In this document: one piece after another, positions 49,601 through 62,126 of the stretch
How the letters are laid out: every line of letters starts with the position of its first letter
Numbering within the stretch: the stretch's first letter is position 1
Assembly (NCBI GenBank): GCA_021018815.1
Contig: JAITYX010000030.1
Location: 5,355,501 to 5,419,500, forward strand
Length of the DNA stretch: 64,000 bases
DNA from: Talinum fruticosum
Taxonomy: Eukaryota; Streptophyta; Magnoliopsida; Caryophyllales; Talinaceae
Direction: 5' to 3'
The notes under the pieces: generated by a model
Told to the model about the DNA's origin: nothing
What the model saw: only the letters and a program-made list of their open reading frames with translations
The model's database searches: none
Made by a program: the position numbers and the translations under genes

Positions 49601-52600
49601 CCAGGCGTTAAATGTCAACACGCATGTTTCGAGACAGAGTTGCTAGATTTGTGGATGCAAATGGGTGGAGGATTTTGTGGTTTAGAGACTGTAATGTCAA
49701 CCTTGTTCTGTTGAAATTGTTCGTTCAATTGGATCCACATGCATGTCCTTGGCTGTGCTTGTGGATCAACAAGTTACTCGGTTACTCTCAAAGAAGTTTT
49801 TGGTCTAGAGAAACCTCTTAGGCTGCCCATACGAAAAATGCTGTGTTGTATTTTTCCTTAGTCAGCATGTCTTTGGTGCAATGATTAAGATTAAGTGGTT
49901 AATTATTCCTCTAATTTGTTTTGTTTGGGTTAAGACTCTGGTCACTTGACAGCTTCTGACATGTATATTGGCTGATAAGCAGTTCCGCTACCTAAGTAAG
50001 CTGGTGCTTTAATGGTGTGTACTCTTGCTAGAAATTCTACGAGGCACAAAATTAAAATGGCATAACTGAGGTTTGCTTGACCAGACCAAATTCCCCAAGT
50101 AAATAATATTACAAAACAGTGAAGTTAGATACTCATCTTTATCAATAAAGAATATAACTTTGGGTTCTAAAGCGGTAACGCAGTTAGAGGATATACTTGC
50201 TGCTGTCTACTGTAAACACAACTGTCTTATACAGCCAAGCTTCATAATCTCTTGTGATGATGAGTCACTAACTTGATGGAGTTGGATGATGGGTATTCTT
50301 CAGGTTTTTTATAACAATTTTATAGAAAACATCCATTTCGTTTTACTAATCCATTTTATTTAGTTGTTTATTTGGAAGGTTCCTAAATCCACATTATTAG
50401 TTTATCCTAATCCTCGTGCATTTAGAGAAAGTTATGGAAGACCTCTAATTTTCTGCTAGCTCAAACTGAAGCAAAAGCAAATTATTTTAGGGAGGAACGT
50501 AAACGTTCTTACATAAGTTGTCCTCTTGATGATAAGATGGAGAAGAAAATGGAGTGACATTTTTTTGGGGAAGTTTGACTACCAAATTAGCTAGGTGGCT
50601 CATCTATAATTCACCAACTCTTAAAAGGGTTTTGGTATTGTCAAAATGCATGAGTTTTGCTACTGCCAAAGAAAAGTCAAATTTGCAGCTTAAAAATATA
50701 AAAAATGTGTGATTTAGCAAGAGAACACCTTTGGAGGAGACATATTGCACATTGTTATTTATTAATTAACAAAAAAGCATTGTGAATAATTGCTTCGAAA
50801 TGGATATATTTGAGGGTTTGAGACTGAGAGAGAGAAATAAAAATTACTGCCTGTGGAAGCAAATTTGACAGTAGCTGGCAGGTCCTTAATGTCCTTTTCC
50901 CTTTTTTTTGGGTTTTTTTTTTTGTTTTGTGAGGGGCGGTTAAGTCCACAAAGGAGTAGTTCTCTCGCATTCTGTCACAAAGATTAAAAGGAGATATGGA
51001 CTAAGATTTCCTGTTAGGGAACATCATTCAGTGGGAGTTGGGTAGCTTTTCTGGAAAAGTCTATTCTTCTACAAGAAAGTCTCATTAATTGTTTTCATGA
51101 GATGTTTTTCTCTTGGTGTTTGTTTGGCCCTCTTGGATGTCCCAACTACTATTTCTTTATGTGTTCCCAGTATTTCTGTGGGAGCAATCTCACGCAAGAT
51201 AATTTCTTTCAAGAAATACCAAAGTTGTAATAGAAGAATTTACTCCCTGCTATGGCCCCTGCACAAAATAGGTTCTGAGACAGCATCCATGCCTTTCGTT
51301 TGTGAAAAATAGTCGTGGTGTAATAGTTTGGCTGGAATGTTGATTTTTAAACTCCAAATTTCTGCTGGTGTTTTAGGGTGTAATAGTTTTTGTGGTAATG
51401 CTAGCATGAGTGTCTGAAACTTTGATGTGTGACTGGACTGTCTCCTAATTTAAACAGAAAACTTTCATGCTTGGTGCAAATTCTCAAATCGGTGTGATCA
51501 AAGTGCTCTTTTGTTTTAACAGTAAAGTGGCCTGAATGCATGCCACAAACCAGTTGATGAACAGCACCACCCTGTTATGGTGAACTAATTAAGTAAAGTG
51601 GCCTGAAGTTTTTGTTTTCTTTTAGGTTTCCTGGTTCCTTGATTTATAAGCAACTTCGGTTTCATTGATTTTATTTCAGTAATTCATATGTTGGGAATCT
51701 CTCTCTTTTCTATGACATTGAAGAGAAGCTTCATCAGGTACCCAATCCATATTCTTCTCTCTTTTCAGCTTTTGAGTTTGTTTTCTGGCTTTTCGGATAT
51801 TTTGTGTTTGTTGTTTATACATTATTTGTGTTATATATGCTTGGAATGAAGGATGTTGTAATTGTGTGGCACCACTCCCAATGCTTGATTCTAGGGGTTC
51901 AATTCTCATGCTAGCATATTGATGGAGCCCTCATTCTGAAACATACAACTCAATTTTATTCTACTTCCAAATCTGAAAATATGACAGCAACAAACTAAAA
52001 CCAATGATTTTCTAAAACTATTAAATTTATACTATAAAACCTGAAATATTTTGTTCCCCTTTCTTGCCTATTGTATCATATATACTTTAAGATGCTTGAA
52101 CCCTCCTCCTAGGTCTTAACTTCTATGGGCAGATTAAGGGCCTATTCTTTCCGGCAGTGAAATTTAGTTGTAAGTTGTAAAGAACTATGAACAGAGATTT
52201 AATAGTTTTCTATATTTTAAGTTTTAAATTTTTAATTCGTTAAAAGGAAATTTAGAAACTTCTAATTATATGAAGTCGTGTTATGTGAATCAAATGTGCA
52301 GAATTATGTAAATTTTTGAAGTTAAATATATTATTTTAATTTGAAGAGTAAAAAATATTAGACGGAGACAAATATTTCTGAATGCAATCAAAAGTATATA
52401 TGAAATTCATTATAACTTGCTTTTGAAACGAAACTATATAAGATTTCTTTGTATATTTCAAGAAATAAACTATATGTTATTTGGTATAGTAGTAATATCG
52501 ACCTCATGATCTAAATCAAACTTCATTCAAATGTTTGTATCTTTCACATGAATATGAATTTTCAACTTTCTTTTTGTGTTTCAAGAAATAAACTTTTGTA

Positions 52601-55600
52601 TTAATATTAAATGTATAAGTTAGTGTAACAACAATTGCAACCTTGTGATTTGTCAATTAAAAGTAGTAACAGTATCTCATCTAAATTCAGAAAATAATTT
52701 AAGTAGCTTAAGTGCAAGAAGTTGAAAGGAGTTGTAAGCATCGGCAAGCTGTAAGCTCACAACCTAAAAGGGTAGACCCTCCCCTGCCTTCCTTCCCCAC
52801 CACCACCCCCGAAAAAAAAAAAAATTAGGCGAAACAACCATTTAGGCGAGAACTTACAATATTAGCCATGACTTGTGATCAATGGATGGGACCTTGGTTG
52901 TAGTGAATTTGACCCCCTTCCTAAAGTCGAGCACCACACCACCCACCTTTTGCCTCAATTCCCCAACCAAGCCCACTTCCACCCTATGTTTGATCCCACT
53001 TGGGGAGGCTATCAAGATTAACGAGTCCTTGTTAGGACCTAAGAGACACTGTATTGACCCAAGAGACATTGTATTAAAAAATGGCTCGTGGTGAATATCT
53101 CCCTTCATGGTGGTGAAAGAAAAAGATTAATGCCTAGGCGTGCTACTAACCCAGTTTGTCTGCATTAAGACGAAGCAGTCACATTTTACTGGAACTGGAG
53201 ACGCGCTTGACCTGTATTTCTGTTACTTTCTAATAAACCTAAGGTCTAGACACGGTTTTTCGGGACAATTTCTCCTATGAAGAGGGAAGAATCATAACTG
53301 AGAAAATCATGGCTGAGACGAACAAAAATCCACTAATGAAAATGGGCAAAAATGAGAAGTTTCAGCCAGTTATGAACATTGAACAGACATTTATTTAGGC
53401 TGTTTGCTTATTTAGTCGTTGGTGGCCGAGTAAGAGCTGGAGGGACCTTGTCTCCGGGTACTCTTGGTCTCCTAGTATGCTTGGCTGCTACTTCATGGTC
53501 TTTAGCTTATTCCACTTTGGTCTCGATCACCTCTGTGTAATTGAAGCAGATTGTAGAGACCGTCTTTGGGCCTTGGAGGACCTATGTTGCTTGGACTGAG
53601 TCATACCCATGTTGAGGTGTCTAGTGTTCAACATGAGTGTCGTTGGACTTGGAAATATTATGAGAAATTCTGTGTATTCTTGGTTTAAGATGAAGGGCCG
53701 AGTGATAACCATTTCCAAGTGTTTAGTGTCCGACCACGAGTACTTGAGGCAAAATGAAGAGTTGAAATAAGATAGGGAGGATTTCTTTGGTAGAAAACTA
53801 AAGGGAAGAATGCTATGTAAGTCCCGCATGTGATTATTTGTAGTATTTTGTATGAGAAACCGAAAAGTTTTCGAGGGGAGAAGACACCTCCCCAGGGCAT
53901 CGAAGATAATTTGACGAGGACTCTTTGCTTTTTCTTCTTTTTTTTTTTTGTGAGGGGAGGGGAAGACATTGGGAACTTTTGCCAATCCTCTTTTAATGTT
54001 GTAGATTTTGTGGATAGGTTCTATTTGGATGTATGTGCCCTTTTGTAGAATGCTTGCTAATTGCTATATGTCCAACCTTTAGTTCATGATTTACTAACAT
54101 AATATATTTTCCTTCTAAAAAAAAGAAAAGAAATTTTTGTAGAAGCCACCTTAGGAATTTGAAGTTCTTGGAATGTTATCAAGGAGCTAGAATCTCCATG
54201 ATTAGTACCTGGTTCTGTTTATAGAAGGAGAAAAAGGTCTGACTTTTGATTTCTTATTAACACAGGGACACAATGTTGTCTTGATGTCCAACCATCAAAC
54301 TGAAGCAGATCCTGCAGTTATCGCATTGCTTTTGGAGAAAACAAACCCACATATAGCGGAGAATATGGTGACATTAATACACTATTTGTCAACTATGTAA
54401 TTGTACCCTTCATAATAGAAACAATTATCAAATCTTACAGAGGAAAAGTTTAACTTATCCTGCAGATTTATGTAGCAGGTGATCGAGTTGTGACCGATCC
54501 TTTATGCAAGCCCTTTAGCATGGGAAGGTGATTCCATAGCTCCATTTCTGAGCCTACTGACATCTTCTTCATTATTCTGAGTTATTTTTGATTTTTGTCT
54601 TAGGAATCTTCTGTGTGTGTATTCTAAGAAGCACATGAATGATGATCCTGAACTTGTTGATATGAAGAGAAGAGCAAATACAAGGAGTTTGAAAGAAATG
54701 GCATTACTTTTAAGGTAACTTCCTATCTCTGGTTTCAGCTACATTCTTAAGACCCCCTTTTCCTGCAGCACTGCAAGGATGTCTTCTGACTATAATATCT
54801 GCTTGCAGACGTGGTTCACAAATAATTTGGATTGCACCAAGTGGGGGAAGAGACCGTCCGGATCCTGCAACGCATGAATGGCACCCGGTATGCTATATGT
54901 ACAACATCTTCTGAGAAATGGCAACTTTTCCTCATTGCTATTTCCTTGTTCTCATACAATATACAATATTTTAACATTTGAAGATCGAAGTGTTCAAGCC
55001 TGTTGCTTTTTAAAAAATTCTTTCGTGTTGCCTTGGATCTGAATCTTCTAGTAAACTACACCCCCACCCCCACTCCCTCTTTTGTTTTCCTTGTGACTGA
55101 ATATGAGATGCTTCATGTACCTTATAGTCCAATAAACTTACCTTACGTTCTTATTTGGGGATTTAAATTATTGAAAAGTTTCTGTTGGCATTTCATTCTT
55201 ATTGTTTTACGTTTTACTATATGTTACTGTTTGGATGATACTGATGTAAGAGGTTCAGGCACCTTTTGACATATCTTCGGTGGATAATATGAGAAGGCTT
55301 GTCCAGCATGCTGGTGTGCCAGGGCATATTTATCCGTTAGCAATCTTGTGCTATGACATTATGCCCCCTCCACCACAGGTAATATTCTTGCACTGCAATA
55401 AGCCCTTTTGGCTTTATTTAATTGATTTTACAACATATTCCTTCTATGCTTTCTTTATTCAGGTTCAAAAGGAAATTGGGGAGAAAAGGTTAATATCTTT
55501 CCATGGTGCTGGATTATCTGTAGGACCCGAAATCATTTACAGTGATGTTGCTCCTGGTGGCAACGAGGAAGAGGTTTGTTGTAGTTGATATATCTGTTTT

Positions 55601-55795
55601 ACGATAGTGGTGCACATAAGATGCTTTTATGGTAGGTTCAAACTGGTTGTCCTCATGCAGGCTAAGTCAGCTTTTGCGAAAGCATTGTATGATTCTGTGA
55701 ATGAGCAATATAACGTTCTCGAGGCTGCTGTACATGGCAAGCAAGGTCTAGGTGCATTGACGCCAACAGTTTCGCTGTCACAACCGTGGACCTAA
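43689..55795 (+). CDS. ATS1: Plastidial glycerol-3-phosphate acyltransferase, twelve exons, complete
   Basis: Exons are 43689-43995, 47529-47626, 49152-49238, 49366-49463, 51680-51737, 54266-54367, 54466-54527, 54604-54714, 54809-54887, 55259-55378, 55463-55573 and 55661-55795, encoding 455 residues with all phases consistent. This soluble stromal enzyme transfers an acyl group from acyl-ACP to the sn-1 position of glycerol-3-phosphate, the first step of plastid (prokaryotic-pathway) glycerolipid synthesis. The Ser-rich, basic N-terminus up to about residue 60 looks like a chloroplast transit peptide. The catalytic H-X4-D box is NHQTEAD (His226, Asp231). [21 protein letters not shown] and [12 protein letters not shown] are the conserved glycerophosphate-binding blocks. 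The donor after 43995 is preferred over 43990 because it gives RSGEELLSGI, matching the family. Intron 1 is 3.5 kb and intron 5 is 2.5 kb; both carry repeats. Confidence 0.96.
46431..46500 (-). repeat. SINE-like dispersed repeat in GPAT intron 1
   Basis: The reverse complement (AACAATAACTCCCAATGTAG, later GGGGAGATCCAACTG and ACTTACCCCTGC) matches the order of blocks at 47741-47830. This is probably the 3' part of a short interspersed element. Confidence 0.4.
46677..46985. repeat. 309-bp near-perfect foldback (138-bp arms) in GPAT intron 1
   Basis: The left arm 46677-46814 and the right arm 46848-46985 are both 138 bp and begin or end with GTTAAC. By direct comparison they differ at only three positions, all within about 46735-46770. 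The 33-bp spacer is unrelated sequence. The GPAT pre-mRNA would contain a stem of about 135 base pairs. No coding potential and no clear target duplication are present. It may be a foldback transposon, a recent inverted duplication, or a young small-RNA hairpin. Confidence 0.93.
47741..47830 (+). repeat. SINE-like dispersed repeat in GPAT intron 2
   Basis: CAACAATAACAACCACC, TCAATGTGGATCC, AGGGAGATCCAGTTG and CTTATCCTACCCCTATA occur in the same order as on the minus strand at 46431-46500. The composition resembles widespread plant SINE-like repeats with CAA-rich and TACCCCTA blocks. Confidence 0.4.
52138..52779. mobile_element. TIR element in GPAT intron 5, possible diverged member of the TTACA family
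   Basis: The ends GGGCCTATTCTTTCC and AAAAGGGTAGACCC pair imperfectly, mostly with transition differences. GTAAGTTGTAAAG just inside the left end and GTTGTAAGC and CTGTAAGCTC near the right end recall the YTTACA units of 19030-19216 in reverse orientation. The middle contains a GCTTTTGAAACRAA block shared with 10613-10680. Confidence 0.4.
52780..54050. other. Unclassified inserted sequence in GPAT intron 5
   Basis: The composition is richer in GC than the surrounding intron, with open frames on the minus strand (52854-53108 and 53527-53985). The encoded peptides match nothing I recognise. A decayed retroelement is possible but not shown. Confidence 0.3.
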
Positions 55796-57535
55796 TTGAC
55801 CCTCGATCTTTCATCTTTTGGTTTTTTTGTTAGGTATTTCTTTACTTCTGCCACCTTTACTAATTTTTATGATGATGACATGGAAATTTGATTTTCTTCC
55901 TCTGTTCATATGCTTGCATACATGTTTTCCCTCTTATGTGTGAGTGTTTATGGGTCTTGGGGTCAGAGTGGCAATTATGCAGTGTCCGACTCACTCCTGT
56001 GGGAATATAGAGTTTTTTTCGAGGGAAGGGGGAGGGAGGAGTTTGAATTGGCTTTTTAAGTTATTTTGAAGTCATATCTTAAACTAAAGCATTGGCATGA
56101 TCAGAAAACTCCTAAATCACAAGGGTACCATACTTCTGACCTCCCGCCTCCCCATCCTGCAAAGAATGGTTTGGGGATGGTGGTTTGTGTTTGATTTGAC
56201 CATGGTTTGGGGATGGTGGTTTGTGTTTGATTTGACCAGATTGAATGTAATGTTACCTGTTACCTCTTCTTTTCGACTCCATTATGATATTGGTATTCCC
56301 TGGTGTTCATGATATCTCGTCGTTTTTGCAGGCATTGGGCAAAAGATAATTGCAGGTGGGCAGTGTTATACTTCTTAAGGAAACTGATGGGGCCTCCAAG
56401 AGGTTTGGCAGTCCGTCATTTTTTCACAATCCGCAAAGCAACCGAGATTTCGGGAGCTCAAAGCTTGTGCGGGGTAGTCATGCTGACAGGGTTATAGAGG
56501 GAGAAGATGGCTACCAGCCTCACCACCATTCTGATTCGGCCGTCTTTTTGGAAGGAATTTTTAGGAGGTTCAATTTGAGTTTGACTTTTTGACCATACAG
56601 GAGAGGGCTTTTACTTAGGAGCTCTCGGGTGTTCATTGTACAGTTTCAACTTTTGTCGTTGCTGTTATTTTTTACACGTTTATTTTTGGCGGCAATACTA
56701 GCGTCCTATTCAATTTTGATGTTTTTCTTAACTGCTCATGTGGCTTCTTTAAATGCATTTTTCTATGGTTGGCCTGAGTTTGTTTAAAGTATGGTGTGTG
56801 TTTATTTAAACTCAATGAACCTTTTTTTCGTTTTCGTTTTTGGCTGCTGCTAAGATGGGTCCATCCCCACTAGATCCGATGGTACGGTTGGTTCAACAGG
56901 TGAACCAGAGTGGATTGGATCAGAGGAGGGGGACTGGCAGGCTAGACGGAGTCCAATGATCTGATTACAAGTTTACAACCCCTCGCACATTCCTGATACT
57001 AACCACGATAACATGAGCACTATGTTTGAGTTTGTGGCAATGAATGCAAAAGGAGTGGGGCTGAGGGGAGGGCATCCAAAAGAAGAAACCCTTAACTTCC
57101 ATATCTCAAATAATATTGAATAAGTAGTTATAAATATCAACATAATGGGTTTTTGGATAATATTAATCCAACGTTTATGGATATTAACCACCATTAATTC
57201 AACTTTTAAGATTCACATCCAATAATCCAATCTTTTACCTTATCTATTGCTTTTAGTTTGTCACCAAGTTAGGGTGATTTTAAAGAGATTGTGAAAATTT
57301 AAATAAAAAAAAAAAGAAAAGTGGAGTGACTTTAATTTCAAAAATTCGACTGCTCTATAGTCATGCCATCACGTCATTGATTATAACCACTCTAACTCGT
57401 ATTGAAAAACAATAGATAAGATGAAAGTTTGAATTATTAGTGTCCCCAAAGGTCAGATTAATATTGTCTTAAAATCCTAACATAATTGAAAATTTGTTTT
57501 CTCTTTTAATAATAAAACTTTTCTTGAGCAATAAA
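55796..57535 (+). other. GPAT 3' UTR and downstream intergenic region
   Basis: T-rich sequence after the stop codon probably includes the GPAT 3' UTR. A 36-bp tandem duplication lies at 56166-56237. Open frames at 56097-56592 are in three registers and resemble no known protein. Confidence 0.4.
56166..56237 (+). repeat. Exact 2 x 36-bp tandem duplication
   Basis: The unit starting ATGGTTTGGGGATGG occurs at 56166-56201 and again at 56202-56237 without any mismatch. The length is a multiple of three, so an overlapping frame repeats 12 residues. Confidence 0.95.
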
Positions 57536-57608
57536 GGGGATGTAGCTCAGATGGTAGAGCGCTCGCTTAGCATGCGAGAGGTACGGGGATCGATACCCCG
57601 CATCTCCA
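57536..57608 (+). tRNA. tRNA-Ala (anticodon AGC), second copy
   Basis: All 73 bases are identical to the gene at 35655-35727, with the same strand, anticodon AGC, stems and discriminator A. The upstream and downstream flanks differ, so only the gene itself is shared. Confidence 0.97.
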
Positions 57609-57614
57609 TTTTTT
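57609..57614 (+). terminator. Pol III T-run terminator after tRNA-Ala copy 2
   Basis: Six T residues follow the discriminator base directly. Confidence 0.8.
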
Positions 57615-60600
57615 AATTTTTAAAAAGAATTATTTGCACAGTTGATATTGAACTTTAAGGGAAAAAAAACAGAATATGAACTTCCGCAATGCCGTTTGAG
57701 CTCTGTGTTATTTTTAATTTTGAAATTTTAAACTATGTAGGTTCCATTTTTTATAGTTTATTTTTGAGGAATGAATGGGGTTATAGCATATTTTGTAATT
57801 AACCTTGCTAACTTTATTTCTGATAGTATATTAACCTCGAATTCGACTCAATAATTTCGCTCCCTTGACCTGAAAATATTCAAGAAAAAAAGTAAATTTT
57901 ATGAGCAAAAGTCAACTACAAAAATCTATCAAGTATGCATCTATACCTTCAAGTCACAATTCGAGGTATAAATGAGAAAAAATATTTTAAATTAGTTCAT
58001 GGAATGACCATAATGAGTTAGTCATATTGAAGGTCCGGAGTAAGCATTAGTTGTCTAATTAGAATCTCATCATAAATTTTTTTTATAATATTCAAACTTA
58101 AGATCTCATTTAAGAAAAAAGTGTGTGAAAATATTTGAATATGAATTAAAATTGAATAAACTTTTAATGATGGATTTAGATAGACTTAATATTGTAATTA
58201 TGAGTGGTGAAGTGGGCAGCTAGAAGTGAATCTATGGTGGTAACAAAAGAAACCTACAAATTGGTAAAAGGGCCAACAAATGAAGAGTTGGGCCTATCTA
58301 CAAAAGTTAGGCCCAAAAAGTCAACACAACCAACTAACCAAAGTGGATGAGAACTCTCCCTACACATAGCCCTCTCTAGCCTTTCCACACACTTAGGGAA
58401 CGAAAATAATTCAATCAAAAGCACTCATTCTAGAACCAAATCACACTCACAATTACTAATATCTAATACTTTGAAAACTGAAGTGATTAGTATCTCGAAA
58501 TTGGGACGATTAAGGTTAGTTTTTAAGTATAAAATATTAAAAAAATATTAATGTTAATGATAGGAGGTGTTACGAGGTCAATCGATAGTTCGACCCAAAC
58601 TAATTTTTAAAAGGGTATTACTATTGGGTAAATGGAAAAGAATGGTTAGGGGGAAGGCAACAAATAATTGAAAGGGAAAGACAATAAAAATGATTAGTTT
58701 GAGGTATCAAATCAAGTCAAAAAGGGCCAAATTTACTTGTTTTTTTGTTTGGATGGGGAGTCAACTTAGAATATAATGATTAATGATGTTTATCAAATGC
58801 ATAAAAAACACCCCAAGCCCCACTAATCTCCCAATTAGGGAGCAAAGCTTACAAATTTATCTTCTGCCTTTCCTTTCACAAGATTTTGCAAATTACTCCC
58901 TCTCTCTCTCTTAGCCTCTTTTTCCAACCTTAATTTGCTGCTGCGCATGCATGGGATGTGGATTTTGTACTCTTTTTCAGACATTCAAAAGAAAAAAAAA
59001 GTCTTTTTCTTTTTTAACATTTTTTATCCTTTTTTTTTTTTAAATTTTTAAATGTTCTCGAAAGCATATACTCTCGGAAGAGGGAAAGAGATTAAGCCCA
59101 CAAAATCTTCCATATTTTTCCGTTCCTCCAATCATCTCGTTGACATATGGCGAATAGCAAATACTCCCGAAACATATAAAACGTTGTGCCTTCTCTGTGA
59201 ACAAATAACCTTTCATGTAAGTAATTAAGCATCTTGAATTTGTAGCTTTTCCCTCACTTTTCTGTTCATTATTAAGTTAATTACCCTCACTTTTCTATTC
59301 ATTATGCATGCGATTAGGAGATGACAATTAAGATAAGACTAGTTTAATTATGGTGTTCAGAGCAACTGTGTTAAAAGTTCAATTAAAAAAATAAATATTT
59401 GGCCGATGTCTAATCTCACCATCAAATGATGATAACTTGAAATGCTCATCCGAAAAATGAAATATAGTGGTAAGATACATAATTATATCACTCACTATCA
59501 ACAACTCTTCTGTCTAAGTGGAGACATTATGTTTCATAATCGGATAATTTATCAAGCCAGTTTCACAATAATAATATATGTGACTTTAAAATTCCAATAA
59601 TGATATATTAATTACTAGTTTATTAATTTTATCCTCATAAAATTCCTTTTTAATCTATTTTTTCCATTGACTTTCTTAATTTTAAGTGAAATCTTGAAAC
59701 AACGTAGTCTTTCAACATAAAATTTGTATTTTTTGATATTTTCTCAAAACCCAAAAACAACAAGTATTGTAAAATGGTGAGAATACTAACGTCTATTGAT
59801 ATTATTTAAACAATTGTAGACCTATATATAATAAATTATCAACCATATATTCAACTCCGGTCAATTATATAAGACACGACTGTTGGTCGGCATATAGACA
59901 TCTTGGATAACCAAAGTATAAATTAGATAATTCTTATATCATAGACCCGGTATATATTATTATATAGACCTAAGGAATCCACATGAGATTAATTTAGTTT
60001 ATAAGAATTTATTATTATTTTTATATTACAAGTAACTAAATAAATTGCATAACTACTGGTAGAATCAAGTTCATCCCTACGACTTATAAGTGTTTACTAA
60101 TAATATGAGAATATGTACATTAATTATTAAATAAAATTTAATTTTAAAAATGTAATAGTAATCGGTAATTTAAGCATATACAAAAAAATTTCTAAAAGGT
60201 TCATCGCCATGCCTAGTAAAATATTCATCAAGAAACATTTTGTAAATGTAATTATATTCTTAAAGTTGAAAAACATACACTAAATTTTAAAGTATCAAAG
60301 AATTTTGAAATGTTTATCATTATGTCTTGTAAATGTTCATCATTATAACTAGTAAAAGTTAATCTCAAAGCAACAATCATCACCAAATTATACAAATATT
60401 TATCGATAAAATAAGTAAATATTTGAATTATTAATAGAGAAAATAACAATGATATATTTTTAAAAATATAATTATAACCTCAAAAATAACCTAAATATAT
60501 ACCAAATGACTAAAAATCTTCAAAATATTCATCGTCACTGTCAAAGTGCGGCACGCGTATCCCATAATAAAATTTTCTAGCATATAAGAGGGTTGGGTCT

Positions 60601-61481
60601 GCAAGATTAGTATAGCAATAAACATTATGGTCCACCAAACTATAAGTAGATAGAGAATGCTCAATACATAAACTTTGAATATCTAGCCATAGAAATTGAC
60701 AATGCACAACCGCAATTTAGATAATTATTGCTTATTTATAAGTGTCTTTATTGTTAAAAGTATAATACTCGGTTTGAAACTTAAAATACGTATTTGATAT
60801 GTTTAAATCAATATATCACATTTAAAACACGTGTCTTTTAGATTTTTCATAAATAACTTATTCCCGATCTTTGTTGATTAATGTTGATGAGTGTTGATCA
60901 ATGTTAATTTGATAAGTGTTGAATATGAAAAATTACAAACAAAATATATGACTAAGTGTTAATCAGTATTGAGTGAGTAGCACTCGGTCATAGTTTCTTA
61001 CAAGAGTAAATATTTTTCACGAGCCAGGATGCGTTATTTGACCATAAAAGAGTGACATTTCGCCAATATGATCTACACAAGTCTATTTTGCTGGTCGTAG
61101 TGTAGTTTGATAACATAAATTAATGGTCTCTCATAACATAACACAAGCACAAATGTAAAGTCCGATCAGAAAATCAATTTGATTAGATGATATCATGTCA
61201 ATTGGCTGCTCATATTCTGTCCAGGAAGGACATCATGAAATTGAAAACCCATCACCAACTTTGTCTTCTTCTTCTTCTTTCTACTCATCTGCCTCTGACA
61301 CAACAATCAACTCCTCTCCTGTAACTCCTTCTCTAGTTTCTTCCTCTGTTTAAATAAAACTTTTTCTTTTGTTTTTCCCCATTTTCTTACTTTTTTTATT
61401 TATAAATTTATTAACCATGTTGCTCTATCTGACTCTCTGTTTCTGAATTCTGATGGTGCAATGTCCTTTTGCTAGTGAAGT

Positions 61482-61482
<1 letters not shown>
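57615..61482. other. Intergenic region, no gene recognised
   Basis: AT-rich sequence. A diverged Stowaway-like patch may be present at about 59570-59780 (TTTCACAATAATAATATATG). Near 60860-60980 GTTGATNAATGTTGAT-type words recur. No coding or RNA gene can be supported. Confidence 0.45.

Positions 61483-61538
<56 letters not shown>
61483..61538 (+). repeat. (CT)28 microsatellite upstream of ABHD17-like gene
   Basis: This is an uninterrupted CT tract of 56 bp, about 590 bp before the end of the CT-rich leader region. Long CT tracts near transcription starts are common in plants. Confidence 0.95.
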
Positions 61539-61542
<4 letters not shown>

Positions 61543-61879
61543 CTGGCATGAGTGCATGACACAGATAATATTGCACGGATTCAGCTGAACAGCAGAGTAC
61601 CAAACCTCCAGAATATTTTAACCCTTCCCTCCGTTTTCCTCCCCACAAAAAAGCCCCACTTCTCTCCCCTTCTCTCCTCTATATTTGCTGTTTCTGTCTA
61701 GTGTCTACAGTCTACCACTCTACCCACTTGAAATTTACCCTCGTTTCCCCAGATTTCAACCAAAACTTACTACCCCACGTACTCCAAACTTCAAAAATCT
61801 CTCTCTCTCTCTCTCTCTCTCTGTTTCAAGAAGACCCACGGCACTTTAGGGTTTAACCCCATTCCTTGATCAAATTCAG

Positions 61880-62018
61880 GTAAACTCCTGTGCAACCCAC
61901 AACCCCATACCTCAAAATCTTCTCTCTTCTGTTTTAAACTCATCATACCCGTTTCAACCAAGACACGAAAGCTCCCAAATTTCAACTCTCTCACTCTCTC
62001 TCTGTCTCTGTTTTTCAG
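61880..62018 (+). other. Possible intron in the 5' UTR of the ABHD17-like gene
   Basis: CAG|GTAAAC at 61880 and a pyrimidine-rich TGTTTTTCAG|GC ending at 62018 form a plausible 139-bp intron ahead of the start codon. This is inferred from splice signals only. Confidence 0.4.
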
Positions 62019-62126
62019 GCAAATCAGCTAAAACACTGAAAAACACCACAACCCCAAACCTGTGATTTCTCTCTCCTTCTGTTTCTCCACATGCATTCAT
62101 GAATTGGGAAGTTGCTGGTGGGGGCA

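Noticed and set aside
53527..53985. 152-residue minus-strand frame in GPAT intron 5
   Set aside because: Long for chance but without known motifs, beginning in a poly-Lys low-complexity tract; not enough to call a gene.
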